Assembly: GCA_021156365.1 (NCBI GenBank)
Contig: JAJNDK010000002.1
Coordinates: 613,182 to 677,181 of the forward strand
From: Bacteroidota bacterium
GTDB taxonomy: Bacteria > Bacteroidota > Bacteroidia > B-17B0 > Aurantibacillaceae
Direction of reading: 5' to 3'
DNA length: 64,000 nt
Notes under the pieces: generated by a model
What the model was told of the DNA's origin: nothing
What the model saw: the letters and a program-made list of their open reading frames with translations, nothing else
Databases searched by the model: none
In this document: positions 37,655 through 45,922 of the stretch, in pieces
Numbering within the stretch: position 1 is the first letter of the stretch
Layout: each line of letters starts with the position of its first letter
Position numbers and translations under genes: made by a program

Positions 37655-38860
37655 TTACGCTTTTTCTATAACCACCGCATATCCCTGTCCTACACCGATG
37701 CACATGGTCACTACTGCATAACGTTTGTTTCCCTCGTTTAATTGCAGTGCAGCTGAATATAAAATTCGTGTTCCGCTCATGCCCAATGGATGCCCGAGTG
37801 CAATGGCGCCTCCGTGCGGGTTGATACGCTGGTCGTCGTCGGCCAGCCCCCAGCCGCGGGTAACGGCTAATGCCTGCGCAGCAAAGGCTTCATTCAGCTC
37901 AATAATGTCTACATCTTTCCAGCTGAGCCCTGCTTTTTTCAGGGCTTTATTCGCTGCCTCTATCGGACCGATCCCCATAATACGCGGCTCTACTCCTACC
38001 GCTGTTCCCGAAACAATGCGTGCCAGTGGCTGCAGGTTGAATTTTTTCACTGCATTCTCCGATGCCAGCAATACCGCTGCCGCTCCGTCGTTCAGGCCTG
38101 CTGCATTCCCGGCAGTAACCGTTCCGTCCTTTTTAAAAGCCGGACGTAATTTAGCCAGTGATTCCATATTGGAATTCGGTTTGGCAAATTCATCTTTATC
38201 AAAGCTGATCGGATCTCCTTTTTTCTGTGGAATGGCGATCGCTGCGATCTCTTTGCCGAACCAACCGTTCTGTGCTGCTTTTGCCGCTTTCTGCTGGCTC
38301 CACAAAGCAAATCTGTCCTGGTCTTCCCGGTTGATCTTGTATTGCTCAGCTACATTCTCCGCCGTATCGCCCATGGCATCCACACCATACATCTCTTTCA
38401 GTACAGGATTGATAAAGCGCCATCCGAAACTACTGTCGAACAATTGCTGGTCTCTTCCGAAAGCAGCTCCTGCTTTTGACATTACCAATGGACCACGTGT
38501 CATATTCTCCACACCACCGGCTATCATCAGCTCTTCATCGCCGCACATGATCACACGCGAGGCATCCATCGCTGCCGATAAACCCGATGCACACAGGCGG
38601 TTCACGGTTTGTCCCGGAACCGATACGGGTAATCCTGCCATCAATCCTGCCATGCGGGCCACGTTCCGGTTATCTTCCCCCGCCTGGTTCGCACAGCCCA
38701 GGATCACATCCCCTACTTCTTTCCAGTCGACGGTGGGATTTTTTTTCATCAGCTCTTTCAGCACGAAAGTTGCCAGATCGTCTGTGCGGACGGTTGAGAG
38801 TGTTCCTCCGAAATTTCCGATAGCAGTGCGCACACCACTTACAATATAAGCCTGGTTCAT
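37655..38860 (-). CDS. Acetyl-CoA acyltransferase (thiolase)
   Basis: A 401-residue thiolase of standard length. Active-site Cys is in QTVNRLCASGLSAAMDA (about 89-95), the His in GGAIALGHPLGMSGTRIL, and the second Cys in VVTMCIGVGQGYAVV. The sequence is closest in feel to 3-oxoadipyl-CoA/3-ketoacyl-CoA thiolases (PcaF/FadA type). It cleaves or forms beta-ketoacyl-CoA; without neighbours from a beta-oxidation or phenylacetate operon the pathway is open. It lies 4 bp downstream of the signal peptidase gene. Confidence 0.93.
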   Translation of the reverse strand: MNQAYIVSGVRTAIGNFGGTLSTVRTDDLATFVLKELMKKNPTVDWKEVGDVILGCANQAGEDNRNVARMAGLMAGLPVSVPGQTVNRLCASGLSAAMDASRVIMCGDEELMIAGGVENMTRGPLVMSKAGAAFGRDQQLFDSSFGWRFINPVLKEMYGVDAMGDTAENVAEQYKINREDQDRFALWSQQKAAKAAQNGWFGKEIAAIAIPQKKGDPISFDKDEFAKPNSNMESLAKLRPAFKKDGTVTAGNAAGLNDGAAAVLLASENAVKKFNLQPLARIVSGTAVGVEPRIMGIGPIEAANKALKKAGLSWKDVDIIELNEAFAAQALAVTRGWGLADDDQRINPHGGAIALGHPLGMSGTRILYSAALQLNEGNKRYAVVTMCIGVGQGYAVVIEKA

Positions 38861-38864
38861 AATA

Positions 38865-40754
38865 CTATTTGATCTCTTTGTTTGTTACTTCTTTTTTCTC
38901 CCGGCGCTTTCTCAGGTATTTGGCAGTTCCCCACCATACAAATACGATCACCAGGAAATGAATAAAATACGATCTCGACAGTCCTTTGTCGCTTACAAAA
39001 CAGAAGAAACGTTCCCAACGGAATTTTCCGTCTTTAGAATTTTTGGTAAGGGACGACATCCAGCTTTTTCCCGAGATCGGATTTTTCTCCGGATCCTTCA
39101 TGCTCAGCCATACAAATACCGGCTTGCCCACTACATGATCAAAAGGCACTACACCCCAGCTGCGCGAATCGGCGGAATTGTGGCGGTTATCTCCCATCAT
39201 GAAATAATAATCCTGCTTAAAGGTATAGGTCTTTGTTTCCGCTCCGTTGATAAAGATCTTTCCATTCCGTACTTCCAGATCGTTGTTATCGTACACATCG
39301 ATGATGCGATCGTATAAACAGATATTGGAAGTATCGATCGGAATGGTCATTCCTGTTTTCGGCATCACAAATGGTCCGAAGTTATCGTTGTTCCATGGAT
39401 AGCGCGGATGATGCGGAAAAATAGAATAATCATACTTCCCTTTTGCTTCGTTTTTCCGCACGCAGCTTTCAAATCCCGGCAATGCCCTGATCTGCTCTAT
39501 TTTTGCTTTGGTAAGGTTCAACATGTAAATGCTTGTATCCCCTGTTTTAATGGAATTGAAAACCAGGCTGTCGTTCCCTTCTTCATAAGGCCTTCCGTAC
39601 GACTCCTTACCCGGGGTGTTGTTCATCGACGACCAGGAAAGACTGAACTGAAGTACTCCGTTGCTTTCTGCAAAATCCTTGTTCAGCATGTAAGCTTCAT
39701 CCACATAGATATCCAGCTTGTCCAGCATTTTCACATCGATGTAGTTATTCGCCAGCTTCACGATGTAATTGTGCTGTGCGTTCTCCGGAGTAGGTAATTG
39801 TTTCTCGTTGATATAGATCTCTCCGTCGCGCACCTCGAATTTATCTCCGGCAATGGCCACACATCTCTTCACATAATGTTCCCGTTTATCCGACGGCCTT
39901 GCTGCCAGCCTGCCGAATTGCTGCTCATTGTTTATCAGGATCGTGCGGGCCTGTGATAAGATGTCTGCCGTAAAAGGCTTGTGTTTAAAAGAGGTGTCTA
40001 TGCCTTCTGCCGCATACTGGCGCATAAAATTATAATAGCTCCGGTCCTGCGCTTTCAGCAACACGGTATCGCCATCGGGATAATTGAATACCACAATATC
40101 ATAGTTCTTGATATCCGAATAGCCTGGCAAACGGAAGTACGGAAGCTTCATCCATTCGAGGTAGGATTTTGTTTCTTTCGTAAATGGCAGTGTGTGATGT
40201 GCAAAGGGAAATGCAATCGGTGTTTGCGGGATCTTGGCCCCGTAAGCAAATTTATTCACGAACAAAAAGTCGCCTACCATCAATGATTTTTCGAGAGAGG
40301 AAGTCGGGATGGTAAATGCTTCGAGAAAAAAAGTACGGATGACGGTGGCTGCAATAACGGCGAAGATCAAAGGATCCAGCCAGGTGCGCATAAATCCGCC
40401 CTTTTTGTTTTTGATGTCCTCTATTCCGGTCCATTTTTCTTCTTTCGAAAAACCGAGGAACACTAAATACAAAAAGGAAAAGAAAGCGGCCAGTGTAAGG
40501 TCCATCGTTTTGCGCTTTCCGAAATACTGGGCGGTAATTACTGTTAATACGGAATACATCAGGATGTTCACTCCCGGAACGATCATCAGGAATACCCACC
40601 ACCACGGACGCTCCAGTAATTTGATCCATTCATAGAAATTCAAAAAAGGAATAAATGCTTTCCAGGTAGCTCTTCCGGTTTTTTCAAAGATTTTGTAAAG
40701 CCCCGCAAACGAGATGAGTACGAGTAGCAAAAAGATCACGTTTCCAATAAACAT
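38865..40754 (-). CDS. lepB: Signal peptidase I with N-terminal membrane extension
   Basis: A 629-residue S26 signal peptidase, more than twice the size of the smallest bacterial enzymes. An N-terminal extension with three to four helices (about 1-110) precedes the anchor helix. The catalytic Ser is in FTIPTSSLEKSLMVGDFLFV (about 152-171), the Lys in HYVKRCVAIAGDKFEV (about 292-307), and the box E region in YYFMMGDNRHNSADSRSWG (about 525-543). A long inserted beta domain lies between. Another helix near the C-terminus (about 600-617) is also present. It removes Sec signal peptides at the inner membrane; the size is usual in Bacteroidota. Confidence 0.93.
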   Translation of the reverse strand: MFIGNVIFLLLVLISFAGLYKIFEKTGRATWKAFIPFLNFYEWIKLLERPWWWVFLMIVPGVNILMYSVLTVITAQYFGKRKTMDLTLAAFFSFLYLVFLGFSKEEKWTGIEDIKNKKGGFMRTWLDPLIFAVIAATVIRTFFLEAFTIPTSSLEKSLMVGDFLFVNKFAYGAKIPQTPIAFPFAHHTLPFTKETKSYLEWMKLPYFRLPGYSDIKNYDIVVFNYPDGDTVLLKAQDRSYYNFMRQYAAEGIDTSFKHKPFTADILSQARTILINNEQQFGRLAARPSDKREHYVKRCVAIAGDKFEVRDGEIYINEKQLPTPENAQHNYIVKLANNYIDVKMLDKLDIYVDEAYMLNKDFAESNGVLQFSLSWSSMNNTPGKESYGRPYEEGNDSLVFNSIKTGDTSIYMLNLTKAKIEQIRALPGFESCVRKNEAKGKYDYSIFPHHPRYPWNNDNFGPFVMPKTGMTIPIDTSNICLYDRIIDVYDNNDLEVRNGKIFINGAETKTYTFKQDYYFMMGDNRHNSADSRSWGVVPFDHVVGKPVFVWLSMKDPEKNPISGKSWMSSLTKNSKDGKFRWERFFCFVSDKGLSRSYFIHFLVIVFVWWGTAKYLRKRREKKEVTNKEIK

Positions 40755-40843
40755 AGTATAAATTTGAACGGCTAATTTAAGGTTATTCAGCGGTTTTTTT
40801 CCAATTTTATTACAAACGGAGTAGGTTTTTTGCGTTTTTTAGA

Positions 40844-40861
40844 TCCCGATAGCTATCGGGA
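40844..40861. repeat. Dispersed 18-bp palindrome, copy 2
   Basis: TCCCGATAGCTATCGGGA in the divergent intergenic region between lepB and the TPM-domain gene, preceded on the plus strand by TTTTTTAGA. Same sequence as 18382-18399 and 61830-61847. Confidence 0.85.
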
Positions 40862-40892
40862 GGAGGATATGACAAGTACCGCCTTTCTTTGT

Positions 40893-40900
40893 TATATTTG
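40893..40900 (+). promoter_or_regulatory. Candidate -7 element of the TPM-domain gene
   Basis: TATATTTG, an exact TAnnTTTG match, 26 bp before the ATG at 40927. Confidence 0.45.
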
Positions 40901-40926
40901 TTTGGAAACCACTGAACCATCTTGTC

Positions 40927-42384
40927 ATGAGAAGCTCTTTACTCATTTGCCTCTTCTTTCTCCTGAGCTGCATTGCCGCAGCCAAAGAGATTCCTCCCGT
41001 TCCTAAAACCTATATACAGGACAACACAGGCACAATCGAAAAATCATATTGGGACTCGATCAATAACCTGCTGGCCGATCTCGAAGCGCACACGGGAACA
41101 CAATTCATTGTTTACATCGACAACAGCCTGGAGAATGAAGTGCTGGAACCATATGTAACAAAGCTCTTTAATGCCTGGGAGCTTGGAAAGAACGGAAAGA
41201 ACAACGGGATGCTCCTGGCTGTTTTTCTGCAGGAGAAAAGTTTTCGTATCGAGATCGGTTACGGCCTGGAAGGAAAAATTCCGGATCTGCTTTCAACCCG
41301 TTACCAGGAAAACTACCTGATACCTGAATTTAAAAACGGTAATTACGGAAAGGGTGTCTTGGATTGTTCAAAAGCACTGGCAGATGCTGCCTCCGGGTAC
41401 CTGTACAATTTTTTCGGTGAGAAAAAGCAACGGGAGATCGATAGCCTGATCATTAAAGACGAAGCGCGCGTATTGAATGCGGAACAGAAAGGAAAAGTTT
41501 TTTATGATCTCCATAAACCTTCTGATTATGGCGACTATAGTGAGTTCAACGCCTATTATTTCATCACCTCATCGGGCGACGAAACCTATATGAAAAGCCG
41601 GATGCAGGAGATCTGGAAAAAGATCGGAGAAATGCAGGGCTTTGTTGAGAATAAGATCCTGATCGGTGTATCTACCGGAAAACCTTTCTTTTCCTGCATC
41701 ACTGACCCGGGGATACAAAAGGACCTCAGCTTGCAGCCAATAACCTATATTTCCACTATTCATCACGGGGATTTTATTCTTGACCAATGGAAAACACGCG
41801 ATTATTATTACGTGCTGTATAATGCCAAAGATGCCGTGGTTACAGATATTTCCTACAAGCGTTTCGAAAAAAGAAATCCTATATATTCAGGTATCTTTTC
41901 TCCCTTCTTCGCTAATAAAAAGGACCTGATCGGGGAACACGAAGATATGCTCATCTGGTCGGCTCTTGTCCTGGCTCTGATCATACCGGTTTTCCTGATC
42001 ATACTGATAGTACTGCTGAGCCGGCACTTAGAGACCAAAACAAAAAAGATCCTGATCGCCTGGTCATTGCTGAATAACCTGTTGCCTTTTGTGGGTTACC
42101 TGCTTCAGGTATTGCTCTTAATAAGAGTTTTTAAGCTGTTCTTTAAAAAAGGCAATTACGAAGAAAAAATAAAGGTCATCAATGAGAAAAGTTATTTCGG
42201 TTACCTGGAATCCTTTTTTAGCGGAGGAGGAAGTGGCGGATCCTATAGCTATAGCTCCAGTGGTTCCTCTTACAGCTCGGGCTCTTCCTATAGCAGCAGT
42301 TCCGGCAGCTCATCCAGCTCGCGGAGTTTTGGCGGTGGCGGTGGCGGGCGTTCCGGTGGTGGCGGGAGCAGCGGGAAATGGTAA
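40927..42384 (+). CDS. TPM-domain membrane protein
   Basis: A 485-residue protein with signal peptide (about 1-19), a TPM (YgcG/TLP18.3) domain at about 28-155 (YIQDNTGTIEKSYWDSINNLLADLE, then FRIEIGYGLEGKIPDLLSTRY), a middle region of unknown fold, two membrane helices (about 340-362 and 376-400) and a low-complexity Ser/Tyr then Gly tail ending GGGGRSGGGGSSGKW. The TPM domain is associated with photosystem II repair phosphatases in plants and with membrane proteins of unknown role in bacteria. The Gly/Ser tail is typical of bacterial members. Confidence 0.85.
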   Translation: MRSSLLICLFFLLSCIAAAKEIPPVPKTYIQDNTGTIEKSYWDSINNLLADLEAHTGTQFIVYIDNSLENEVLEPYVTKLFNAWELGKNGKNNGMLLAVFLQEKSFRIEIGYGLEGKIPDLLSTRYQENYLIPEFKNGNYGKGVLDCSKALADAASGYLYNFFGEKKQREIDSLIIKDEARVLNAEQKGKVFYDLHKPSDYGDYSEFNAYYFITSSGDETYMKSRMQEIWKKIGEMQGFVENKILIGVSTGKPFFSCITDPGIQKDLSLQPITYISTIHHGDFILDQWKTRDYYYVLYNAKDAVVTDISYKRFEKRNPIYSGIFSPFFANKKDLIGEHEDMLIWSALVLALIIPVFLIILIVLLSRHLETKTKKILIAWSLLNNLLPFVGYLLQVLLLIRVFKLFFKKGNYEEKIKVINEKSYFGYLESFFSGGGSGGSYSYSSSGSSYSSGSSYSSSSGSSSSSRSFGGGGGGRSGGGGSSGKW

Positions 42385-42510
42385 TGTCGTTCTTCCTCTC
42401 TTTCTCAGTTAGGAAAGTCTGAATTACTTGTGTTGTCCGGTCGGGTGTTTCTCCCGATAGCTCTATTGATTCCAACTTTTCCCTACAACAGCAAATTAAT
42501 TTTTTAATTG

Positions 42511-42518
42511 TACTTTTG
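42511..42518 (+). promoter_or_regulatory. Candidate -7 element of rsmA
   Basis: TACTTTTG, exact TAnnTTTG, ending 4 bp before the ATG at 42523. This argues against an upstream in-frame ATG at 42508 and implies a nearly leaderless transcript. Confidence 0.45.
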
Positions 42519-42522
42519 CATC

Positions 42523-43308
42523 ATGCAAGCGGTACGGGCAAAAAAACATTTAGGGCAACATTTTCTTCACGATAAACATATTGCCGAACGTATTGTAGAA
42601 GGCCTGCCGGCAGATGCTTACCAAAATGATCTTATCGAGATCGGACCCGGAACGGGCGTGCTCACACAGTTTATCCTGCAAAAAAAGCAGAGTGGTTTCT
42701 TCGGTCTCGACCTGGATGAAGAATCGATCAACTACCTGAAACAAACCTATCCGGATCGTGCGGAGAGTTTCATTTTCTGCGATTTCCTGAAATACCCGGT
42801 AGAGACCCTTGTGAAAGCTCCTTTTAATATCATCGGAAATTTCCCTTATAACATTTCTTCGCAGATCATGTTCAAAGTACTGGAGCATAAAAATAATGTG
42901 AAATATGTTGTAGGCATGTTCCAGAAAGAAGTGGCCAGACGGATCGCCGAAAAGCCCGGTAGCAAAGAATACGGGATCCTGAGCGTATTGCTGCAGGCCT
43001 GGTTCGATATTGATTACCTGTTCACGGTACAAGCCGGCTCTTTTAATCCACCGCCCAAAGTTTTGTCGGGTGTTATCCGTCTGAAACGCAATGCCGTTGA
43101 TAAGCTCGATTGCGACGAAAAATTGTTTTTCCAGGTGGTGAAAACCGGCTTTAACCAGCGGAGAAAAACCTTGCGGAATGCACTGAAGCCCATCCTGAAA
43201 GGTCCTATGGAACATGCATTGCTGGACAAGCGTGCCGAGCAGCTGAGTGTGGCCGACTTTGTAGTGCTTACACAGGAGGTGCTTAAAAATCAAACGACGG
43301 GCAGTTAG
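42523..43308 (+). CDS. rsmA: 16S rRNA dimethyladenosine transferase RsmA/KsgA
   Basis: A 261-residue RsmA of normal length starting MQAVRAKKHLGQHFLHD. SAM-binding motif I is LIEIGPGTGVLTQFI (about 38-52), the catalytic NxPY-type motif IIGNFPYNISSQIMF (about 103-117), and the C-terminal helical domain has TGFNQRRKTLRNAL. It dimethylates A1518/A1519 of 16S rRNA. Its last 26 bp overlap the convergent PorP/SprF gene. Confidence 0.97.
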   Translation: MQAVRAKKHLGQHFLHDKHIAERIVEGLPADAYQNDLIEIGPGTGVLTQFILQKKQSGFFGLDLDEESINYLKQTYPDRAESFIFCDFLKYPVETLVKAPFNIIGNFPYNISSQIMFKVLEHKNNVKYVVGMFQKEVARRIAEKPGSKEYGILSVLLQAWFDIDYLFTVQAGSFNPPPKVLSGVIRLKRNAVDKLDCDEKLFFQVVKTGFNQRRKTLRNALKPILKGPMEHALLDKRAEQLSVADFVVLTQEVLKNQTTGS

Positions 43309-44239
43309 CCACCCGGTTCCTGTTCAGCTTTTCATCGCTCGTCATAACAGGCGAAATACCGATCATGAATTCGAACGTGTTCGCTGCAGCTGCTCTGAAT
43401 TTAGTAGTTGTATAATCGTAGGAAAATCCTGCCACGAGGTTCTTCAGGATATTCACCTGCACTATTGCAGAAACGGAGCTGTTCACACGGCAATTGGCGC
43501 CGATGCCTATGCGTTTGTGGTAATAGATCATACAGCCAACATCTACCTGCGGTAAGCTGAGCAAAGAGGATTGCACATGAACCGAAGGAGAGATCATAAG
43601 GCCTGTGTAGCCTGTGCGGATCTTTCTTCCATAGGTCACATAATAGTGAGGTGGTAATTTTGCATCGGTACCGATCTGCCTGCTGCCTTGTTTTATCCTG
43701 TTCACATACAATTGTTTTACACTTATATCGAGGAACATTTTTTTCGAATACAGCCGGAAGCCGGGGATAAGATCGGGATAGGTGCGTACAACGGTTTTGT
43801 TATTATTAAAAGCCGGATCGAGGGGACTGCCAATACCACTGCTGAGCCCGAAGGAACGGATCCCTGCCATCAGACCAAAACCCATGTTGAGCCCGTTGAA
43901 GATCCGGAAATGATACGCATATCCGAGATAAGCCGATTTTTGTGAAAAAGCCCCTAACTTGTCTTCTTCCACGTAGGCGCTGAAGCCATGCGATCCTTTG
44001 TAAGCAGTGGGACGATATCCGTAATTGGCACTGAAAAAAGTAGAGACCGGTGCATTCTCAAAACCAGACCATTGATTCCTGCGGCCCAGCATAAATTCCA
44101 CTTTGTTCGGATAGGATCCGGCATAAGCAGGATTCATACCTAAGTTGTTGAGTGTGTATTGCGTGTAGCGATTGGTTTGTTGGGCAATGCCTGTAGAAAT
44201 AATGAAGCAGAAAAGAAGTAAAGATACAAGGCGTTTCAT
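43283..44239 (-). CDS. PorP/SprF family type IX secretion membrane protein
   Basis: A 318-residue outer-membrane beta-barrel protein. Signal peptide about 1-20 ending GIAQ, then QTNRYTQYTLNNLGMNPAYAGSYP and GRRNQWSGFENAPVSTFFSANY, the hallmark N-terminus of PorP/SprF. The remainder alternates as expected for barrel strands. Family members help attach or export T9SS cargo or anchor surface proteins. It overlaps rsmA by 26 bp in tail-to-tail orientation. Confidence 0.92.
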   Translation of the reverse strand: MKRLVSLLLFCFIISTGIAQQTNRYTQYTLNNLGMNPAYAGSYPNKVEFMLGRRNQWSGFENAPVSTFFSANYGYRPTAYKGSHGFSAYVEEDKLGAFSQKSAYLGYAYHFRIFNGLNMGFGLMAGIRSFGLSSGIGSPLDPAFNNNKTVVRTYPDLIPGFRLYSKKMFLDISVKQLYVNRIKQGSRQIGTDAKLPPHYYVTYGRKIRTGYTGLMISPSVHVQSSLLSLPQVDVGCMIYYHKRIGIGANCRVNSSVSAIVQVNILKNLVAGFSYDYTTTKFRAAAANTFEFMIGISPVMTSDEKLNRNRVANCPSFDF

Positions 44240-44270
44240 TTCAGGTCTGATAGGGTTTTAAGGCGCTAAT

Positions 44271-44795
44271 TTAAGCGTTTGTATCAATCAGGGGATCTTT
44301 GTTGATATTATGTACGAGTTTTTCAAAAATATGCCCGAACTCTTTCAGCAGCTTTTCGGTGGGTGGCTTTTGCCCAAGCAGGGCTATTTCCCAGTCGCTC
44401 AGCTCTGCATACAAATGATAGTCGTTGGTTTTTTCGGCCAGGCTTTTGGCTTTTGCAATGAGTTTTTCGGCCTGCGCATACAGGTTTTTTTCCACTACGA
44501 TCTCTATAATGTTCAGGTGCTTGCGGATCTCTTTTTGCGGGGAAGAATGGTATTTTTCGAGGGCAGAAAGCAGTGCGGAGAAAAAATCCTCTGCAAGGAT
44601 CACGAGCTTGCTGAAATTGGCATTTTTATCGCTTTCGAGGGCGGAGGCCTTAGAAAAGCTGTCTACATAGTCGATCAGTGAATTGAAACTGATGAGTATT
44701 TTGGAAGAGCTGTTGAAATACTTTTTGATATAGCCTTTCTCCGAAGGACTAAGGCTCTTAACGAGATCAAAGATATGGGAGACGGAAACATTCAA
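44271..44795 (-). CDS. Helical protein of unknown function, possibly truncated
   Basis: A 174-residue, almost fully alpha-helical protein. The start VSHIFDLVKSLSPSEKGYIKKYF resembles the N-terminus of larger Bacteroidota proteins (LSPSEKRYFK-type) that continue with TPR-like repeats for several hundred residues; here only the first part exists, so it may be a shortened relative. It lies 3 bp after the basic secreted-protein gene on the same strand. No function can be assigned. Confidence 0.6.
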   Translation of the reverse strand: MNVSVSHIFDLVKSLSPSEKGYIKKYFNSSSKILISFNSLIDYVDSFSKASALESDKNANFSKLVILAEDFFSALLSALEKYHSSPQKEIRKHLNIIEIVVEKNLYAQAEKLIAKAKSLAEKTNDYHLYAELSDWEIALLGQKPPTEKLLKEFGHIFEKLVHNINKDPLIDTNA

Positions 44796-44798
44796 AGC

Positions 44799-45263
44799 TT
44801 AGCGTTTCTTCTTGTGGAACACATTGTTTCCCCTGCTCCGCCTGCTGCTACGTTCTTTGTTTTGTTTATGAAGGAAACTGCTGTTTCGTTTTTTGGTCCC
44901 GGTCCGGCTGCGTTTGAAGAGGCGTGAATTCTCACGATCCTGTACCTTGCCCGGCCTTGTTTTGCGGAGGGAGGCATTTTTGGAGCCGGAGCTGCCGCTG
45001 TGAAAGATCTTGTATAAAAAACCATGACTGCCGCTGATCCGGTTACCGGCAAAAGCATCGGCATTACCGGCGCTCCGTTTTTTCTTAAACATCCCACCGC
45101 CACGTTTGGACAGGGCTTTGCTCTGGTTTTTCTTTTCCTTTTTCTTACGGCCGAATGGGTTATGGTTTTCGTGGTAATTCTCCTTTTTCCTTTGGGAAAA
45201 TGCAGGAAATGCTACCATCAGAGATAGTAATAATAATAGGATGGTATAATACTTCCTGTTCAT
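44799..45263 (-). CDS. Highly basic secreted protein of unknown function
   Basis: A 154-residue protein with a good signal peptide (about 1-23, AFPAFSQ) followed by an extremely Lys/Arg/Ser/Gly-rich, probably disordered tail (RKKKEKKNQSK, GGGMFKKKRS, RRSRGNNVFHKKKR). Small basic exported proteins of this kind are common in Bacteroidota, but the role is unknown. It is followed within 4 bp by the helical protein. Codon composition makes it unlikely to be a mere open frame. Confidence 0.6.
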   Translation of the reverse strand: MNRKYYTILLLLLSLMVAFPAFSQRKKENYHENHNPFGRKKKEKKNQSKALSKRGGGMFKKKRSAGNADAFAGNRISGSHGFLYKIFHSGSSGSKNASLRKTRPGKVQDRENSRLFKRSRTGTKKRNSSFLHKQNKERSSRRSRGNNVFHKKKR

Positions 45264-45424
45264 TGTTTACAGAACTACAATAATACTAAAATCCACGGTG
45301 TTAAGCAAGAGCTAAGGTAAGGAAAATAAGCCGGTTTGTTAACACAAATCAGTCGAAATATCTTCCTTTACTTAGTTGCCGCCAAATAATATACCAAAAA
45401 TAAAGGATTTCGTAACTTTACCGG

Positions 45425-45787
45425 ATGGCATTATCAAAACGAGACATAGAAAGCAGGGCGGATATAGAGAAAATGGTACGAACATTTTACGACAGTGTAA
45501 CCAAAGATCCGGAGATCGGTCACTTTTTCGCGCACGTGGATTTTGAACATCATTTTCCGCGTATGTTCGATTTCTGGGCTTTTATTTTGCTGGACGAAGC
45601 GGGGTTTACGGGCAATGTATTTGACAAACATATGAACTTAGGGATCGAATCGAAACATTTCCCGGTGTGGCTGCGGCATTTTAATACTACGGTAGACAGC
45701 CTTTTTGAGGGAGAAAAAGCCAACCTGGCTAAACAGCGGGCGGAGGTGATCGCTTATTCCTTTGATGCGAAGCTGAAAAAAATGTAA
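45425..45787 (+). CDS. Group III truncated hemoglobin
   Basis: A 120-residue globin of the short (group III, TrHbP) type. Typical features are KMVRTFYDSVTKDPEIGHFF at the start, MFDFWAFILLDEAGFTGN in the middle, and the proximal-His region FPVWLRHFNTTVDSLFEG. Length and the early FY pair fit the heme-binding fold. Probably binds O2 or NO in the cytoplasm; the role is inferred from the family. Confidence 0.88.
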   Translation: MALSKRDIESRADIEKMVRTFYDSVTKDPEIGHFFAHVDFEHHFPRMFDFWAFILLDEAGFTGNVFDKHMNLGIESKHFPVWLRHFNTTVDSLFEGEKANLAKQRAEVIAYSFDAKLKKM

Positions 45788-45795
45788 GCCGGATA

Positions 45796-45900
45796 GGGCG
45801 CGCAAAGTTTTTAACTGTTGTTTATGTCAGGCCCCGTTGATATACTTACTGATCAGGATGTGGAAAATTGTCTTTGCGTTCTCTGCGTCTTTTCGTGAAA
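45796..45900. repeat. Dispersed repeat, GCGCAAAG...CTTTGCG pair
   Basis: An intergenic segment of about 105 bp whose left end GCGCGCAAAGTTTTTAA and right end CTTTGCGTTCTCTGCGTC are imperfect inverse copies. The same family occurs once after recO (6783-6814). It fills the gap between the convergent globin and MFS genes. Confidence 0.5.
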
Positions 45901-45922
45901 CAAACTGCTCCGTTTGAACTTA

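Noticed and set aside
37725..38849. A 374-codon plus-strand ORF opposite the thiolase gene
   Set aside because: Antisense shadow of a well-conserved enzyme gene; composition (Ser/Ala/Pro-rich) is typical of such shadows.
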